Below, piece after piece: positions 1-9,333 of a DNA stretch of 64,000 nucleotides. The stretch covers positions 1 to 64,000 of the forward strand of contig JBFXGJ010000007.1 in NCBI GenBank assembly GCA_050178135.1. The letters are read 5' to 3'. A program made the position numbers and the translations under genes. Positions within the stretch are counted from its first letter, which is position 1; the number at the start of each line of letters is the position of its first letter. Source of the stretch: UBA288 sp050178135 (lineage in GTDB: Archaea; Halobacteriota; Methanomicrobia; Methanomicrobiales; Methanospirillaceae). The notes under the pieces are model-generated. The model was given only the letters and a program-made list of their open reading frames with translations, had not been told where the DNA came from and searched no databases.

Positions 1-135
1 GACGATGTCATCGACTGGCAGAACAGAATCAAACCACATGCCAGTTTGGACTATAAGAAGCCCGAAACGGTCTTCCTTGAACGATTGCCCCCGGAACGGA
101 TCTTCGGGTATGCACAGAGGTGGTTGTATGAGTGA
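1..135 (+). CDS. IS transposase (integrase-core), C-terminal fragment cut by window edge
   Basis: The frame is open from base 1 to a TGA at 133-135 and encodes the last 44 residues of a longer protein. The segment NRIKPHASLDYKKPETVF followed by LPPERIFGYAQRWLYE resembles the end of DDE integrase-core transposases (IS481-like), where a 'KPH-x-SLxY-x-PxxxF' motif follows the catalytic glutamate and a 'LPPERILGY' tail closes the protein. The start and catalytic residues lie outside the window, so activity cannot be judged. It is probably the right-hand end of an insertion sequence that stops just before secF. Confidence 0.7.
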   Translation, partial: DDVIDWQNRIKPHASLDYKKPETVFLERLPPERIFGYAQRWLYE

Positions 136-176
136 AATGAATTCGAGACGCTACACTTTTCGATCGAAAGACAGGG

Positions 177-200
177 TATTTCACATGGTATTTCACATGG
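177..200. repeat. 12-bp tandem duplication
   Basis: The unit tatttcacatgg occurs twice in direct succession between the transposase end and secF. It may be a by-product of insertion or replication slippage. No function is evident. Confidence 0.6.
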
Positions 201-303
201 CCGGTGCAGTGCAGGGGAACGAAAGAATTAATCTCCGATGCTCGGAACCCGGATTATCGCGATGATATTGGCTGACATCAGAAAATGCTTATCCTCACAG
301 GGC

Positions 304-312
304 AAATTTATA
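304..312 (+). promoter_or_regulatory. Putative TATA box for secFD
   Basis: The AT-rich stretch aaatttata lies about 35 bases upstream of the secF ATG in otherwise GC-rich DNA. This fits an archaeal boxA with a short leader. A purine-rich gaggg at about 333-337 could be the ribosome binding site. Confidence 0.4.
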
Positions 313-345
313 CGACATGCTCCTGCTTGATAGAGGGATGGTGTG

Positions 346-1206
346 ATGGTATCCGAAGGTTGGCGGTACGACATCAACAAGTATCCCCCAAAGCTGATGG
401 TGACGATCCCTCTCATCGTCCTCCTCGTGGCCCTGGCTTCGCTCGGGGTTCACACGCTGATGACCGGCATGCCGGTCACGCCCGGGATGGACTTTGCCGG
501 GGGTACGGCCGTCACGCTCTTCACGACAGATTCGGAGGACCAGCTCGCGGCAGCGTTCCCGGGATATCCCCTGATCGACGTCGAGACGGGGATCAACAAC
601 GGCAAGTACCTGAAGTTCGGCCCGATGGAAGACGAGCAGTTTCGTGCGCTCTCCGCTCTGATCACCCAGAAGTATCCTGACGCGAAGATCGACCAGATCG
701 GGGCCTCGTTTGGTGCCACGCTCCAGGAGCAGGCTGTGATCGCCCTGGCTTTCTCATTCATCCTGATGGCGATCGTCGTCTTCCTGGTCTTCCGGACCCT
801 GGTGCCCTCGCTCGCGGTGATCATCTCGGCCTTCTCGGACATCGTGATCGCCGCCGCGCTGATGAATGTCTTCTCCATCCCGCTCTCGCTGGGGACGACC
901 GCGGCGCTGCTGATGTTGATCGGGTACTCGGTCGATTCTGACATTTTATTGACGAACCGCGTCCTGAAACGGCAGGGGAACCTTGCTGACAAGATGGCCG
1001 GCGCGTTCACCACCGGGTTCATTATGACCTCGACCGCGATCGCCGCCGCCCTCGCGATGTGGGTGGTCTCGCTCGTCGGCCAGGTCCAGATCATTCATGA
1101 GATCTCGTCGGTGATCCTCTTCGGGCTCGCAGCGGACCTCTTCAATACCTGGGTCCTGAACGCCGGGATACTCCGATGGTACCTCGAAGGGAGGGAAGCG
1201 AAATGA
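346..1206 (+). CDS. secF: Protein-export membrane protein SecF
   Basis: SecF is a subunit of the SecDF complex that assists Sec-dependent protein export across the cytoplasmic membrane. The 286-residue product has an N-terminal membrane segment (about residues 15-36), a short extracytoplasmic domain and five further hydrophobic helices. The RND-type region contains GASFGATLQEQAVIALAFSF and IGYSVDSDILLTNRVLKRQG, typical of SecF. The ATG at 346 was preferred to an adjacent GTG at 343 because of its spacing to a gaggg motif. Its stop overlaps the secD start (ATGA), so the two genes are translationally coupled. Confidence 0.93.
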   Translation: MVSEGWRYDINKYPPKLMVTIPLIVLLVALASLGVHTLMTGMPVTPGMDFAGGTAVTLFTTDSEDQLAAAFPGYPLIDVETGINNGKYLKFGPMEDEQFRALSALITQKYPDAKIDQIGASFGATLQEQAVIALAFSFILMAIVVFLVFRTLVPSLAVIISAFSDIVIAAALMNVFSIPLSLGTTAALLMLIGYSVDSDILLTNRVLKRQGNLADKMAGAFTTGFIMTSTAIAAALAMWVVSLVGQVQIIHEISSVILFGLAADLFNTWVLNAGILRWYLEGREAK

Positions 1207-2756
1207 AGAGAGAGAAGAAGGAGAAGCGTGTCGCCCGGCGCGAGGCCGAGGGAGACTCCTCCTCCAGCACCCGGTCGGCGCCGACATATACCGGCGGATC
1301 GCGCGGGATCGACTGGAAGGCCCTCCTGACCGACTGGCGGGTCGCGCTCGTGATCATCCTCGTCCTGGCATCGGTGATCGCGATCTTCCCCCACTTCGAG
1401 GACGGAAAGATCGAGACGAACCTCCAGTACGGCCTCGACCTCAATGAAGGGGCCTGGCTCCAGCTCGAACTCCAGGCCGAGGTAGTGACGTTCGAGACCA
1501 CCGCGAAGATAAGTGACTTTGTCGATGCACTCTCGAAGGACCTCGATACCGACGTGGAACTGGTCGGTCCCAACCAGGTTGAGATCCGGAAGGCGTTGAC
1601 CGATGACCAGGTGCGCGAAGCGGTCACGAAGGCCGGCGGTAGCGTGGTCTCGATCCAGCAGGGGGTCTCGAAGACCACCGCCGAAGACATCAAGCGGATC
1701 CTCGAGAACAAGATCAACAGCCTCGGGACTCGCGACGCGAAGGTGAACACCCTCTCCGGCATCACCGGCATCACCCGATATATCCGGATCGAGATGGCCG
1801 GCGTCGATATGAACACGGCCCAGGACCTCGTCGGAAAGCAGGGCAAGTTCGAGATCCGGATCGTGACGACCGGGAACAACTCCGAGCACGTCCTCTTCGG
1901 CGACCAGATCACCTCGGTCGGGATGCCGGCCCAGGAGCCGCCGGGCTCCAACAACTGGGGCGTCGGATTCACCCTCTCTGAGAACGGCGCGACCGCTTTC
2001 CGCGAGTCCGCCGTCCAGTTCGGCGCCGTCTCCGACCCGGACAACCATCACCTGGTGATGCTGCTCGACAACCAGACCGTTTACGACGCACCGCTCTCGG
2101 CCGATCTCGCGGCCCAGCTCCGCAGCGGTCAGAACGTCCGGCAGCTCTTCGCCTCGACCGGATCGGGCCAGGATGGCCAGGACGCGGCGACAACGCTCGA
2201 GATCCACCTCCGCGCTGGCGCCCTGCCTGTGGACGTGAAGGTCGCGGGCTCGGGCTCGGTCTCTGCCGCCCTCGGCGACCATTTCAAGATGATGAGCCTG
2301 CTCGCCGCGCTGATCGCGGTCATCACCGTCGGGTTCGTGGTCTACTACCGGTACCGGGAGGCGTCGATCGTGCTCCCGATGGTGCTGACCAACCTGGCCG
2401 AGATGGTGATCCTGCTCGGCATCGTCCGGTTCATCATCCAGCTCGACCTCGCGACGATCGCCGGCCTGATCGCGGTGCTGGGCACCGGCATCGACCAGCT
2501 GATCATCATCACCGACGAGATCCTGCACGAGGGCAAGGTCCCCTCGCCGAACCTTTACTTGAAACGCCTCTCGAGGGCGCTCGGGATCATCCTCGCCTCT
2601 GCCGCCACCGTAGTAGTCGCGATGGTGCCGCTCGTCCTGATGGACCTCTCGACACTTCGCGGGTTCGCGATCGTCACCATACTCGGCGTCCTGATCGGTG
2701 TGCTGATCACCCGGCCCGCCTACGGTCGGATCATCATGGCGATCCTCTCGCGCTAA
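1203..2756 (+). CDS. secD: Protein-export membrane protein SecD
   Basis: SecD is the partner of SecF in Sec-dependent export. The 517-residue protein begins with a charged lysine/arginine-rich cytoplasmic tail, then one membrane helix (about residues 40-60), a large extracytoplasmic domain beginning LQYGLDLNEGAWLQLEL, and a cluster of C-terminal helices from about residue 360 with LGTGIDQLIIITDEIL, the conserved RND motif. I set the start at the ATG that overlaps the secF stop by four bases, because the upstream in-frame GTG would lie inside secF. The gene order secF then secD is maintained in one operon. Confidence 0.93.
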   Translation: MKREKKEKRVARREAEGDSSSSTRSAPTYTGGSRGIDWKALLTDWRVALVIILVLASVIAIFPHFEDGKIETNLQYGLDLNEGAWLQLELQAEVVTFETTAKISDFVDALSKDLDTDVELVGPNQVEIRKALTDDQVREAVTKAGGSVVSIQQGVSKTTAEDIKRILENKINSLGTRDAKVNTLSGITGITRYIRIEMAGVDMNTAQDLVGKQGKFEIRIVTTGNNSEHVLFGDQITSVGMPAQEPPGSNNWGVGFTLSENGATAFRESAVQFGAVSDPDNHHLVMLLDNQTVYDAPLSADLAAQLRSGQNVRQLFASTGSGQDGQDAATTLEIHLRAGALPVDVKVAGSGSVSAALGDHFKMMSLLAALIAVITVGFVVYYRYREASIVLPMVLTNLAEMVILLGIVRFIIQLDLATIAGLIAVLGTGIDQLIIITDEILHEGKVPSPNLYLKRLSRALGIILASAATVVVAMVPLVLMDLSTLRGFAIVTILGVLIGVLITRPAYGRIIMAILSR

Positions 2757-2772
2757 AATCTCGCACTCTCTC

Positions 2773-2779
2773 TTTTTTT
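2773..2779 (+). terminator. T-rich transcription terminator after secD
   Basis: A run of seven T follows a pyrimidine-rich ctctctc stretch about 15 bases after the secD stop. Archaeal RNA polymerase commonly terminates at such T tracts without a hairpin. Confidence 0.45.
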
Positions 2780-2959
2780 GGACATCGTACCTCCGGTGCG
2801 ATTGATATCCGTGGTGCCGCAATCCGGAACGGCAGGGTTCAGCACCTCCGACGGATCCCGGCCGATTACGATACCCCGGCGAACAGGTGACCCTGAGCGA
2901 CCGATCACGTCCAGGGATTCGGGCCGGACCGTCTGGTGAAAAGAGTGGAAGAGGAGAGA

Positions 2960-4069
2960 TCAGATCTCGATAAGTTCGTACTGCTGCGAACCGAGACCGA
3001 TCTCCTCAGCGTACTGGAGCGTCTTGCCGCCGTCGGTCATCGACCGAAGTCCCTGGAATTTGTCCTCCCCGGGTGCGAGGTTCGCCTCAAGCATGCTTCC
3101 CGCCAGGCCCATCTGCCGGTTGACCAGGTCGAACGAGGCGGCGTCGATCGCAACCGGGTCCTGGGAAGCGAGGATCCCGATGTCCGGGACGATCGGGGCA
3201 TCCGACCAGGAGGCGCAGTCGCAGTCGGGCGTGATGGAGAGGAGGAAGTTCATGAACCCGACCTTTCCTCCTTTACCCTGGACGGCCCCGAGGGCGTACT
3301 CCGCCATCCGCTCGAGGAACAGCGTCAGGTCGGCCTCCCAGTCGATCTCGATGCCATGAGAGCGGCAGTGGTTCATGCAGTCGAAGCACCCGATGCAGCG
3401 CTCCCGGTCGATCCGGGCCTTCCCGTTCGACCCCAGACTGAGCGCACCGACGGGGCAGACGGGGACGCACCGTCCGCACCCCTCGCAGTTCTCGTCGAGG
3501 ACCATGGGCCGCACCGCGTGCTGGTGCTGCTTACCGGCACGCGTCGCGCAGCCCATAGCGAGGTTCTTGATCGCTCCGCCAAAACCCGCCACGTCGTGAC
3601 CGTTGAAGTGGCTGAGCGCGATCATCGCGTCGGCGTCGGTGATCCCCGCAGCGATGGAGACGGCCCGAAAGTGCTTTTTGTTGATCACAACATTCGACCC
3701 CCGCCGCCCGGAAAGGCCGTCGGCAATATGGATCGGGGCGTTGACGGTGGCATACGAGAACCCATGCTCGTACGCGATGGTCATGTGGTCCACCGCGTTC
3801 GAACGACTTCCGAGGTACAGGGTGCTGGTGTCGGTCAAAAACGGCCGAGCCTCGAGAGCATGGAGACGGTCCACCACCTGGCGGGCGAAGACCGGGTTGA
3901 TGTAGGCATCACCGCCCCGCTCGCCGAAGTGAATCTTGAGCGCGACTAGGTCCTGCGATTCGATGCATTCGGCAAACCCGGCTGCGTCGAAGAGCCGGCG
4001 GACCTTCATCACCTTGCTCTCCGCGTCGCCGCGAGCGCGGGCAGAGGCGAAGTATACGGGGGAGCTCAT
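2960..4069 (-). CDS. DUF362 protein with two 4Fe-4S ferredoxin clusters
   Basis: This 369-residue protein belongs to the DUF362 family, of unknown biochemical function, common in methanogens and anaerobes. The N-terminal part carries the family motif LVALKIHFGERGGDAYINP. Around residues 193-232 two cluster motifs are visible: CEGCGRCVPVCP and CIGCFDCMNHC, so it probably carries two [4Fe-4S] clusters. The C-terminal half (SWSDAPIVPDIGILASQDPV) returns to the DUF362 fold. There is no signal peptide or membrane segment, so it should be cytoplasmic. It is monocistronic and lies tail to tail with secD. A redox role is likely but the substrate is unknown. Confidence 0.85.
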   Translation of the reverse strand: MSSPVYFASARARGDAESKVMKVRRLFDAAGFAECIESQDLVALKIHFGERGGDAYINPVFARQVVDRLHALEARPFLTDTSTLYLGSRSNAVDHMTIAYEHGFSYATVNAPIHIADGLSGRRGSNVVINKKHFRAVSIAAGITDADAMIALSHFNGHDVAGFGGAIKNLAMGCATRAGKQHQHAVRPMVLDENCEGCGRCVPVCPVGALSLGSNGKARIDRERCIGCFDCMNHCRSHGIEIDWEADLTLFLERMAEYALGAVQGKGGKVGFMNFLLSITPDCDCASWSDAPIVPDIGILASQDPVAIDAASFDLVNRQMGLAGSMLEANLAPGEDKFQGLRSMTDGGKTLQYAEEIGLGSQQYELIEI

Positions 4070-4123
4070 CCCGGCAATATGCCCGGGCAGGAGAAAAAAA
4101 ACCTTTGCAGGGGAGAGGGGAAT

Positions 4124-5371
4124 TCAGAGCCGGCGGTAGTCGATCCCCCGCCGCTGCGCCTCGTCCTGATCGATGATCCCGCGGACGTCGACGATCACCG
4201 GCCGGTCGGGCATGATCCGGTCGATCTCGTCGAACGAGAGCGTACGGAACTGCTCATGGGCAACCGAGATGATGACGGCGTCCATGGGCCGGTCCAGGTG
4301 CTGGAGTGGGACCGCGCCAAAGTGCTCGATCACGCGCTCGGGGAGGAGGGGGTCATAGCCGAAGACGTTCGTCTCGAACTCTTTCAGCTCTTCGACCATC
4401 TGCTCGACCGGGGACTCTCGGATGTCAGCTACGTCCTCCTTGTAAGTGAGGCCCATGATCAGGACGTTCGCACCCTTGATCGTCTTGCCGACACGGTTCA
4501 GCCCCTTGACGGCCATGTCCGCGACGTACTTCGGCATCGAGTCGTTGATCGCCCGACCCGCCAGGATCACCTGCGGGTGGTAGCGGACCTCCTTCGCCTT
4601 CTGGACCAGGTAGTAGGGATCGACGGGGATGCAGTGCCCGCCGACGAGCCCCGGCCGATAAGCGTGGAAGTTCCATTTCGTGCCCGCCGCCTTCAGCACT
4701 TCGCCGGTGTCCAGGCCAATCCTGGCAAAGAGCATCGAGAGCTCGTTCATCAGTGCGATGTTCAGGTCCCGCTGGACGTTTTCGATCACCTTTGCCGCCT
4801 CGGCCGTCCGGATATCCGGGGCACGGTAGACATTGGTGACAAGGGCATAGAGTTCGCAGAGGGCATCGGTGGTCGCCCCGTCCTGGCCCGAGACGATCTT
4901 GTAGATGTGCGGGAGATCGTGGGCTTCGTCACCGGGATTGATCCGCTCGGGGGAATACCCGATGAAAAAGTCCCTGCCGCAGACCATACCCGACTCGCTT
5001 TCGAGCGCCGGGATCATAAACTCCTCGCTAGCCCCGGGGTAGACGGTCGACTCGAGGACCACGATCGCACCGGGTTTGAGGTTCTGGCCGACCGTGTGGG
5101 ACGCGGTGATGACCGGCTCGAAGTCGGGGTCCTTTGAGCGCGTGACGGGTGTCGGAACGGCGATGATCACGAAGTCCGCCTCTTTGATCTTCGCCGGGTC
5201 AGTCGTCGCCTCGATCCGGTTCCCAGGAGTCGCGTTCAGCTCGTCGACCTTTGCCTGATCACGACGGAAGCCGATGGTCCTCATGTGCTGTGCAAACGCC
5301 TCCGCAAGTGGAAGGCCGACGTAGCCGAGACCGACCACGCAGACCGTCTTATCCCTCACCAAACCCGCCAT
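4124..5371 (-). CDS. UDP-N-acetyl-hexosamine 6-dehydrogenase (nucleotide-sugar dehydrogenase)
   Basis: The enzyme makes a UDP-N-acetyl-hexosaminuronate by two NAD-dependent oxidations, for surface glycans or protein N-glycans. The 415-residue protein opens with the Rossmann motif VCVVGLGYVGLPLAEAF. It carries FFIGYSPERINPGD and RPGLVGGHCIPVDPYYL, which contains the catalytic cysteine, and then the UDP-binding C-terminal domain. The motifs resemble the WbpA/TviB group more than plain UDP-glucose dehydrogenase, but the exact sugar is not decidable here. The frame is open further upstream to 5677, but MAGLVRDKTVCVVG at 5371 follows a good aaggag site and leaves room for the divergent PEGA gene. 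Confidence 0.88.
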   Translation of the reverse strand: MAGLVRDKTVCVVGLGYVGLPLAEAFAQHMRTIGFRRDQAKVDELNATPGNRIEATTDPAKIKEADFVIIAVPTPVTRSKDPDFEPVITASHTVGQNLKPGAIVVLESTVYPGASEEFMIPALESESGMVCGRDFFIGYSPERINPGDEAHDLPHIYKIVSGQDGATTDALCELYALVTNVYRAPDIRTAEAAKVIENVQRDLNIALMNELSMLFARIGLDTGEVLKAAGTKWNFHAYRPGLVGGHCIPVDPYYLVQKAKEVRYHPQVILAGRAINDSMPKYVADMAVKGLNRVGKTIKGANVLIMGLTYKEDVADIRESPVEQMVEELKEFETNVFGYDPLLPERVIEHFGAVPLQHLDRPMDAVIISVAHEQFRTLSFDEIDRIMPDRPVIVDVRGIIDQDEAQRRGIDYRRL

Positions 5372-5473
5372 CAGAACAACTCCTTGAAGAACTCGTTCAC
5401 GATTGAACGCATTATCAAGGTGCTGTCTCTTGCTTAAAAAAAGGGATCGCCGTCGAGATAACGGCAAGCTTAT

Positions 5474-5480
5474 ACCGGCA
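5474..5480 (+). promoter_or_regulatory. Putative TATA box for the PEGA gene
   Basis: The stretch around gcttatacc lies about 24-30 bases upstream of the ATG at 5498, so the transcript would be leaderless or nearly so. The 126-base divergent gap must also hold the promoter of the nucleotide-sugar dehydrogenase. Confidence 0.4.
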
Positions 5481-5497
5481 CGGCACCAGGAGATGGT

Positions 5498-6856
5498 ATG
5501 CGTCCGATGCGCTCGAATCACATCGCGCTCTGTATCATCATCGCCCTGCTCCTGTTCACGGTCGTCATAATCCCCGCGATGGCGGCGCCGCGGATCGCCG
5601 GCTCCAACATCGCTGCGGGCTCGATCGCGGTCCGTTCCATTCCCGGGGAGGCGGCCGTCACCCTGGATGGTATCCACCAGGGGATCACACCGCTCGGGAG
5701 CGACTCATTGATCATCGAGAACGTGGACCCGGGACCTCACCAGCTGGTGGTCTCGAAACGCGGGTACCAGGACGCCCACCATCAGTTCTGGATCGGCTCG
5801 GGACAGCGGAGCGAGATCCGCCTGACCCTTACGGCGACCTCGAGCAACGCCGGCTCCATATCGATAATAAGCGCCCCAATGGGGGCCGATGTGCAGATAG
5901 ACGGAGAATTTCGTGGTAGGACTCCGCTCACGGTCAGCGGCCTGACCGCCGGGCGGCACCAGGTGGCGCTCGACCTGCCGGGATACGTCCGTCATACCAC
6001 ATCGGTAGACATCCAGACCGGGGTGATGACCTATATCGACCCGGCCCTCACCCGTTCGGCCTCCGTTGGGTACATCTCGGTCGTCTCGAATCCCGCCGGA
6101 GCGTTCGTCTACGTCGACGACACGTACCGGGGCGTCACGCCGGTGACGGTCGCCGTGACCACCGGGACCCGCCGGGTCGAACTGGACCGGTCGGGGTACG
6201 CCGACTGGTCGAGCTCTATCCAGGTGACGAGCGGGACCACGGTCTACATGAACGCGGTGATGCAGCGCCTTGCCGCCTCGACGACGGGCGGAATCGCGGT
6301 CTCCTCGGTCCCAGCCGGGGCCGCGGTCTACCTGGACGGCACCCATCGCGGCGTCACCCCGACCTACGGCGACCTCGAGCTGCCTGACGTCCCCACAGGG
6401 AGCCACAGCCTGGTCCTGAGGCTCGACGGTTACGACGAGTATCGCATCACCGTCCAGGTGAGCCCCGATGCGACGGTGAAAGTTCAGCCCGGCCTTGTCC
6501 AGTCCGGGGGATCAGCCCCGACCACCACCCCGACGACGATCACGAACCGTGGAGCGATCGAGGCGAGTTCGAACCCGAGCGGAGCAAAGGTGTCGATTGA
6601 TGGATTGTATAAAGGAACAACCCCGTTCACGATCACCGACGTCCCCGCCGGACCCCACACCCTGATATTCACCCTCGAGGGTTATATCGAACGGGAACAG
6701 GTGGTGGAGGTCCGAGCAGGCCAGACGGTGAAGGTGGATGCAAATCTCACATCGGTGCAGGGGCAGACCCAGTCGAGCATACCTCCTCTGTTGACCGCGA
6801 TCGCACTCGCGATCGCCGTCCTCGGAGGAGTTCTTCTCTCCGGTAGGCGGCGGTGA
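5498..6856 (+). CDS. Secreted PEGA-repeat surface protein
   Basis: The 452-residue product has an N-terminal signal peptide (ALCIIIALLLFTVVIIPAMA), about five PEGA-type repeats and a C-terminal membrane helix ending in GRRR. Each repeat follows the pattern 'GxIxVxSxPxGAxVxIDGxxxGxTPLT ... PGxHxLxLxxxGY'; examples start near residues 43, 122, 189, 265 and 350. A Thr/Pro-rich linker (APTTTPTTITNR) precedes the last repeat. PEGA proteins of methanogens are thought to be cell-envelope or S-layer associated; the role here is inferred. The tail lacks the PGF motif of archaeosortase substrates, so anchoring is probably by the helix itself. Confidence 0.85.
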   Translation: MRPMRSNHIALCIIIALLLFTVVIIPAMAAPRIAGSNIAAGSIAVRSIPGEAAVTLDGIHQGITPLGSDSLIIENVDPGPHQLVVSKRGYQDAHHQFWIGSGQRSEIRLTLTATSSNAGSISIISAPMGADVQIDGEFRGRTPLTVSGLTAGRHQVALDLPGYVRHTTSVDIQTGVMTYIDPALTRSASVGYISVVSNPAGAFVYVDDTYRGVTPVTVAVTTGTRRVELDRSGYADWSSSIQVTSGTTVYMNAVMQRLAASTTGGIAVSSVPAGAAVYLDGTHRGVTPTYGDLELPDVPTGSHSLVLRLDGYDEYRITVQVSPDATVKVQPGLVQSGGSAPTTTPTTITNRGAIEASSNPSGAKVSIDGLYKGTTPFTITDVPAGPHTLIFTLEGYIEREQVVEVRAGQTVKVDANLTSVQGQTQSSIPPLLTAIALAIAVLGGVLLSGRRR

Positions 6857-6917
6857 CGACCTACCATGTTTTTATTGATTCAGCCCTCAATCTTATCTGG
6901 AATCTGGATGCCGTCAC

Positions 6918-6940
6918 TTTTAAAAGGCAATTCAATTGCC
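6918..6940 (+). promoter_or_regulatory. TATA box with overlapping palindrome upstream of ppsA
   Basis: A strong TATA-like ttttaaaagg is followed directly by a perfect 7-1-7 inverted repeat at 6926-6940 (ggcaatt, c, aattgcc). About 35 bases further on, tgcaaa and tttgca form a second dyad. A repressor bound here would block TBP or polymerase loading, so this is a candidate operator. The ppsA leader would be roughly 90 bases long. Confidence 0.45.
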
Positions 6941-7038
6941 AGACCCGGATCCAGCGTAGAGAGACGGGTGTTTTGCAAATGCATTCGTTTTTGCACACAC
7001 AGTAGTATTAGTAAAAGTAATTGTAGGGGGGTGCCCCT

Positions 7039-9333
7039 TTGAGTGTTCCAGAGAACGTTCCCAATACCCTGATGCTCGAGGAGATTCGCAAGGAGGACAT
7101 CCCGTCGGTTGGAGGCAAGGGGGCTTCGCTGGGAGAGATGGCCTCGATCGGCCTTCCCGTTCCGAGGGCATTCGTCGTGACGGCGCAGGCCTTCCGACGC
7201 TTTCTGATCGAATCCGGTCTTGAGAACCGCCTCTTCTCCTGTTTCGAGGGGCTCGATGTTGAGGACAGCGCTGCGCTCGACTACGCCGCCGAGGAGGCGA
7301 AGCGGCTGGTGCTCGAGGCGCCGATGCCTGAACGGATTCGCGAAGACATCCGCCTTGCCTACCGCCGGCTCGCGCCCGAACCGATGATCGTCGCTGTCCG
7401 GTCGTCTGCCACCGCCGAAGACCTGCCCGATGCGTCCTTTGCCGGCCAGCAGGAGACCTACCTCAACATCCGCGGCGAGGAGGACCTGCTTGAGGCCGTC
7501 CAGAAGTGCTGGGCATCGCTCTACGGCGCCCGTGCGATCTATTACCGTTCGAAACAGGGCTTCGACGACCACTCGGTCAACATCGCGGTCGTCGTGCAGC
7601 AGCTCGTCCACTCGGAGAAGGCGGGCGTGATGTTCACGAGCCATCCCGTCACCGGCGAAGCGATGACTATCGTCGAGGGTTCCTGGGGTCTCGGGGAAGC
7701 GGTCGTCAGCGGCACGGTCTCTCCCGACAATTACGTCTTCGACAAGCGGGCAGAGAAGGTCATCGACCGCCGTATCGCTCGGAAGTTGGTCGAGATCGTC
7801 TCCGACGGGTCGAAGGGGACCAGGGAGGTCGAGATCTCCCCCTCACGCCAGGAGGTGACCGTCCTCTCTGACGAGGAGATTGCCCGACTCGCGAAGTTCG
7901 GAAGTATCGCCGAGGATCACTACGGAGTCCCGCAGGACGTGGAATGGGCGATCGTCGGCAGGGAACTCTTCATCCTCCAATCCCGGCCGATCACGACGAT
8001 CGGGACGTCCCAGGTACTGGGTATCACCGGCAGCCGGAGATCGGAGGCAAAGGTGCTCGTCAACGGGATCGGCGCCGCCCCCGGCATGGCATCCGGACGG
8101 GTCGTGATCATCGCCGACGCGAAGGAGATCGGGCTTGTCAAGGAGGGCGACATCCTGGTCACCAAGATGACCAACCCCGACATGGTCCCGGCAATGCGAA
8201 AGGTCAAGGCAATCGTCACCGACGAGGGCGGCATGACCTGTCACGCAGCGATCGTCTCTCGCGAGCTCGGCACGCCTGCCGTGGTCGGCACGCAGAAGGC
8301 GACCAGTGAACTGAAGACCGGCCAGCTCGTCACAATAGATGGCGAGAGGGGGCTCGTATACGAAGGCCTGATCCCCGAGGAAGAGATGCCGAAGGCGGTG
8401 GCTGAGGTTGCCAGCGCGGCAGCGGCTGCCCCCCTGATCACCGCGACATCGATCAAGGTCAACGTCTCCATCCCCGAGGCGGCCATGCGGGCTGCCGCGA
8501 CGGGGGCTGACGGCGTCGGCCTCCTCCGCATCGAGCACCTGATGCTCGGCCTCGGCAAGACGCCGAACTGGTTCATCAAGAACGGGCGTGAGGAGGAGTT
8601 CATCGAGGAGCTGTACAGCGGGATCAAGACGGTGCTCGATGCCTTCCCCGGCAAGTCCGTCTGGGTCCGAACGATCGACGCTCCGACCGACGAGTTCAGG
8701 AACATGGAAGGGGGTGAGGACGAACCCGAGGAGCACAACCCGATGCTCGGCTGGCGCGGCATCCGGCGGGATCTCAAGTCGCCCGAGCAGTTCAGGCTCC
8801 AGGTGGAGACCTTCCGGCGGCTCTGGAAAGAGGGGTATGACAACCTCGGCGTGATGTTCCCGCTCGTCAGCCACCCTGACGAGTTCATCCAGGCGAAGGC
8901 ATTGATGGCCTCCTTCGGTGTCGACGTGGAGAATGTCACCCTCGGGGTGATGATCGAGATCCCTTCGTCGGCGCTGATCATCGAGGAGTTTTGCAAGGCA
9001 GGAATCAAGTTCGCCTCGTTCGGGACGAACGACCTGATCCAGTACACCCTCGCCATCGACCGGAACAACCAGTACCTGACCCAGATGTACAAGCCGAAGC
9101 ACCCCGCCGTGCTGAAACTGATAGATTACGCGATCGATATCTGCCGCGAGTACGGGGTGGAGTGCTCCATCTGCGGCCAGGCCGGCTCCGACCCAGTCAT
9201 GGCCGAGTGGCTCGTGGAGCACGGGATCAACTCGATCTCTGCGAACATCGACGCGGTCGCCAAGATCCGCTACGCGGTCGCCAGAACCGAACACCGTATC
9301 CTCCTCGAGGCGGCGCGGCACTCGCATGCGTGA
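7039..9333 (+). CDS. ppsA: Phosphoenolpyruvate synthase
   Basis: The enzyme converts pyruvate, ATP and water to phosphoenolpyruvate, AMP and phosphate, the entry into gluconeogenesis for an autotroph. The 764-residue protein has the full three-domain layout: the N-terminal PEP/pyruvate-binding domain (VGGKGASLGEM, VRSSATAEDLPDASFAGQQ), the swivelling phosphohistidine domain (EGGMTCHAAIVSRELG, His near residue 400), and the C-terminal TIM barrel with GTNDLIQYTLAIDRNN and the catalytic cysteine in CSICGQAGSDP. The start is a TTG preceded by taggggggtg. The stop overlaps mfnA, which begins a six-gene overlapping run. Confidence 0.95.
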   Translation: MSVPENVPNTLMLEEIRKEDIPSVGGKGASLGEMASIGLPVPRAFVVTAQAFRRFLIESGLENRLFSCFEGLDVEDSAALDYAAEEAKRLVLEAPMPERIREDIRLAYRRLAPEPMIVAVRSSATAEDLPDASFAGQQETYLNIRGEEDLLEAVQKCWASLYGARAIYYRSKQGFDDHSVNIAVVVQQLVHSEKAGVMFTSHPVTGEAMTIVEGSWGLGEAVVSGTVSPDNYVFDKRAEKVIDRRIARKLVEIVSDGSKGTREVEISPSRQEVTVLSDEEIARLAKFGSIAEDHYGVPQDVEWAIVGRELFILQSRPITTIGTSQVLGITGSRRSEAKVLVNGIGAAPGMASGRVVIIADAKEIGLVKEGDILVTKMTNPDMVPAMRKVKAIVTDEGGMTCHAAIVSRELGTPAVVGTQKATSELKTGQLVTIDGERGLVYEGLIPEEEMPKAVAEVASAAAAAPLITATSIKVNVSIPEAAMRAAATGADGVGLLRIEHLMLGLGKTPNWFIKNGREEEFIEELYSGIKTVLDAFPGKSVWVRTIDAPTDEFRNMEGGEDEPEEHNPMLGWRGIRRDLKSPEQFRLQVETFRRLWKEGYDNLGVMFPLVSHPDEFIQAKALMASFGVDVENVTLGVMIEIPSSALIIEEFCKAGIKFASFGTNDLIQYTLAIDRNNQYLTQMYKPKHPAVLKLIDYAIDICREYGVECSICGQAGSDPVMAEWLVEHGINSISANIDAVAKIRYAVARTEHRILLEAARHSHA

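Noticed and set aside
1095..2822. Long minus-strand open frame (575 codons) opposite secD
   Set aside because: It is rich in Asp/Arg/Gly/His, lacks any domain, and mirrors the codon structure of secD; long antisense frames are expected in GC-rich DNA.
5498..6856. PEGA protein as a PGF-CTERM substrate of the archaeosortase
   Set aside because: The C-terminus has a helix and basic tail but no PGF motif or the usual Thr-rich spacer right before it.
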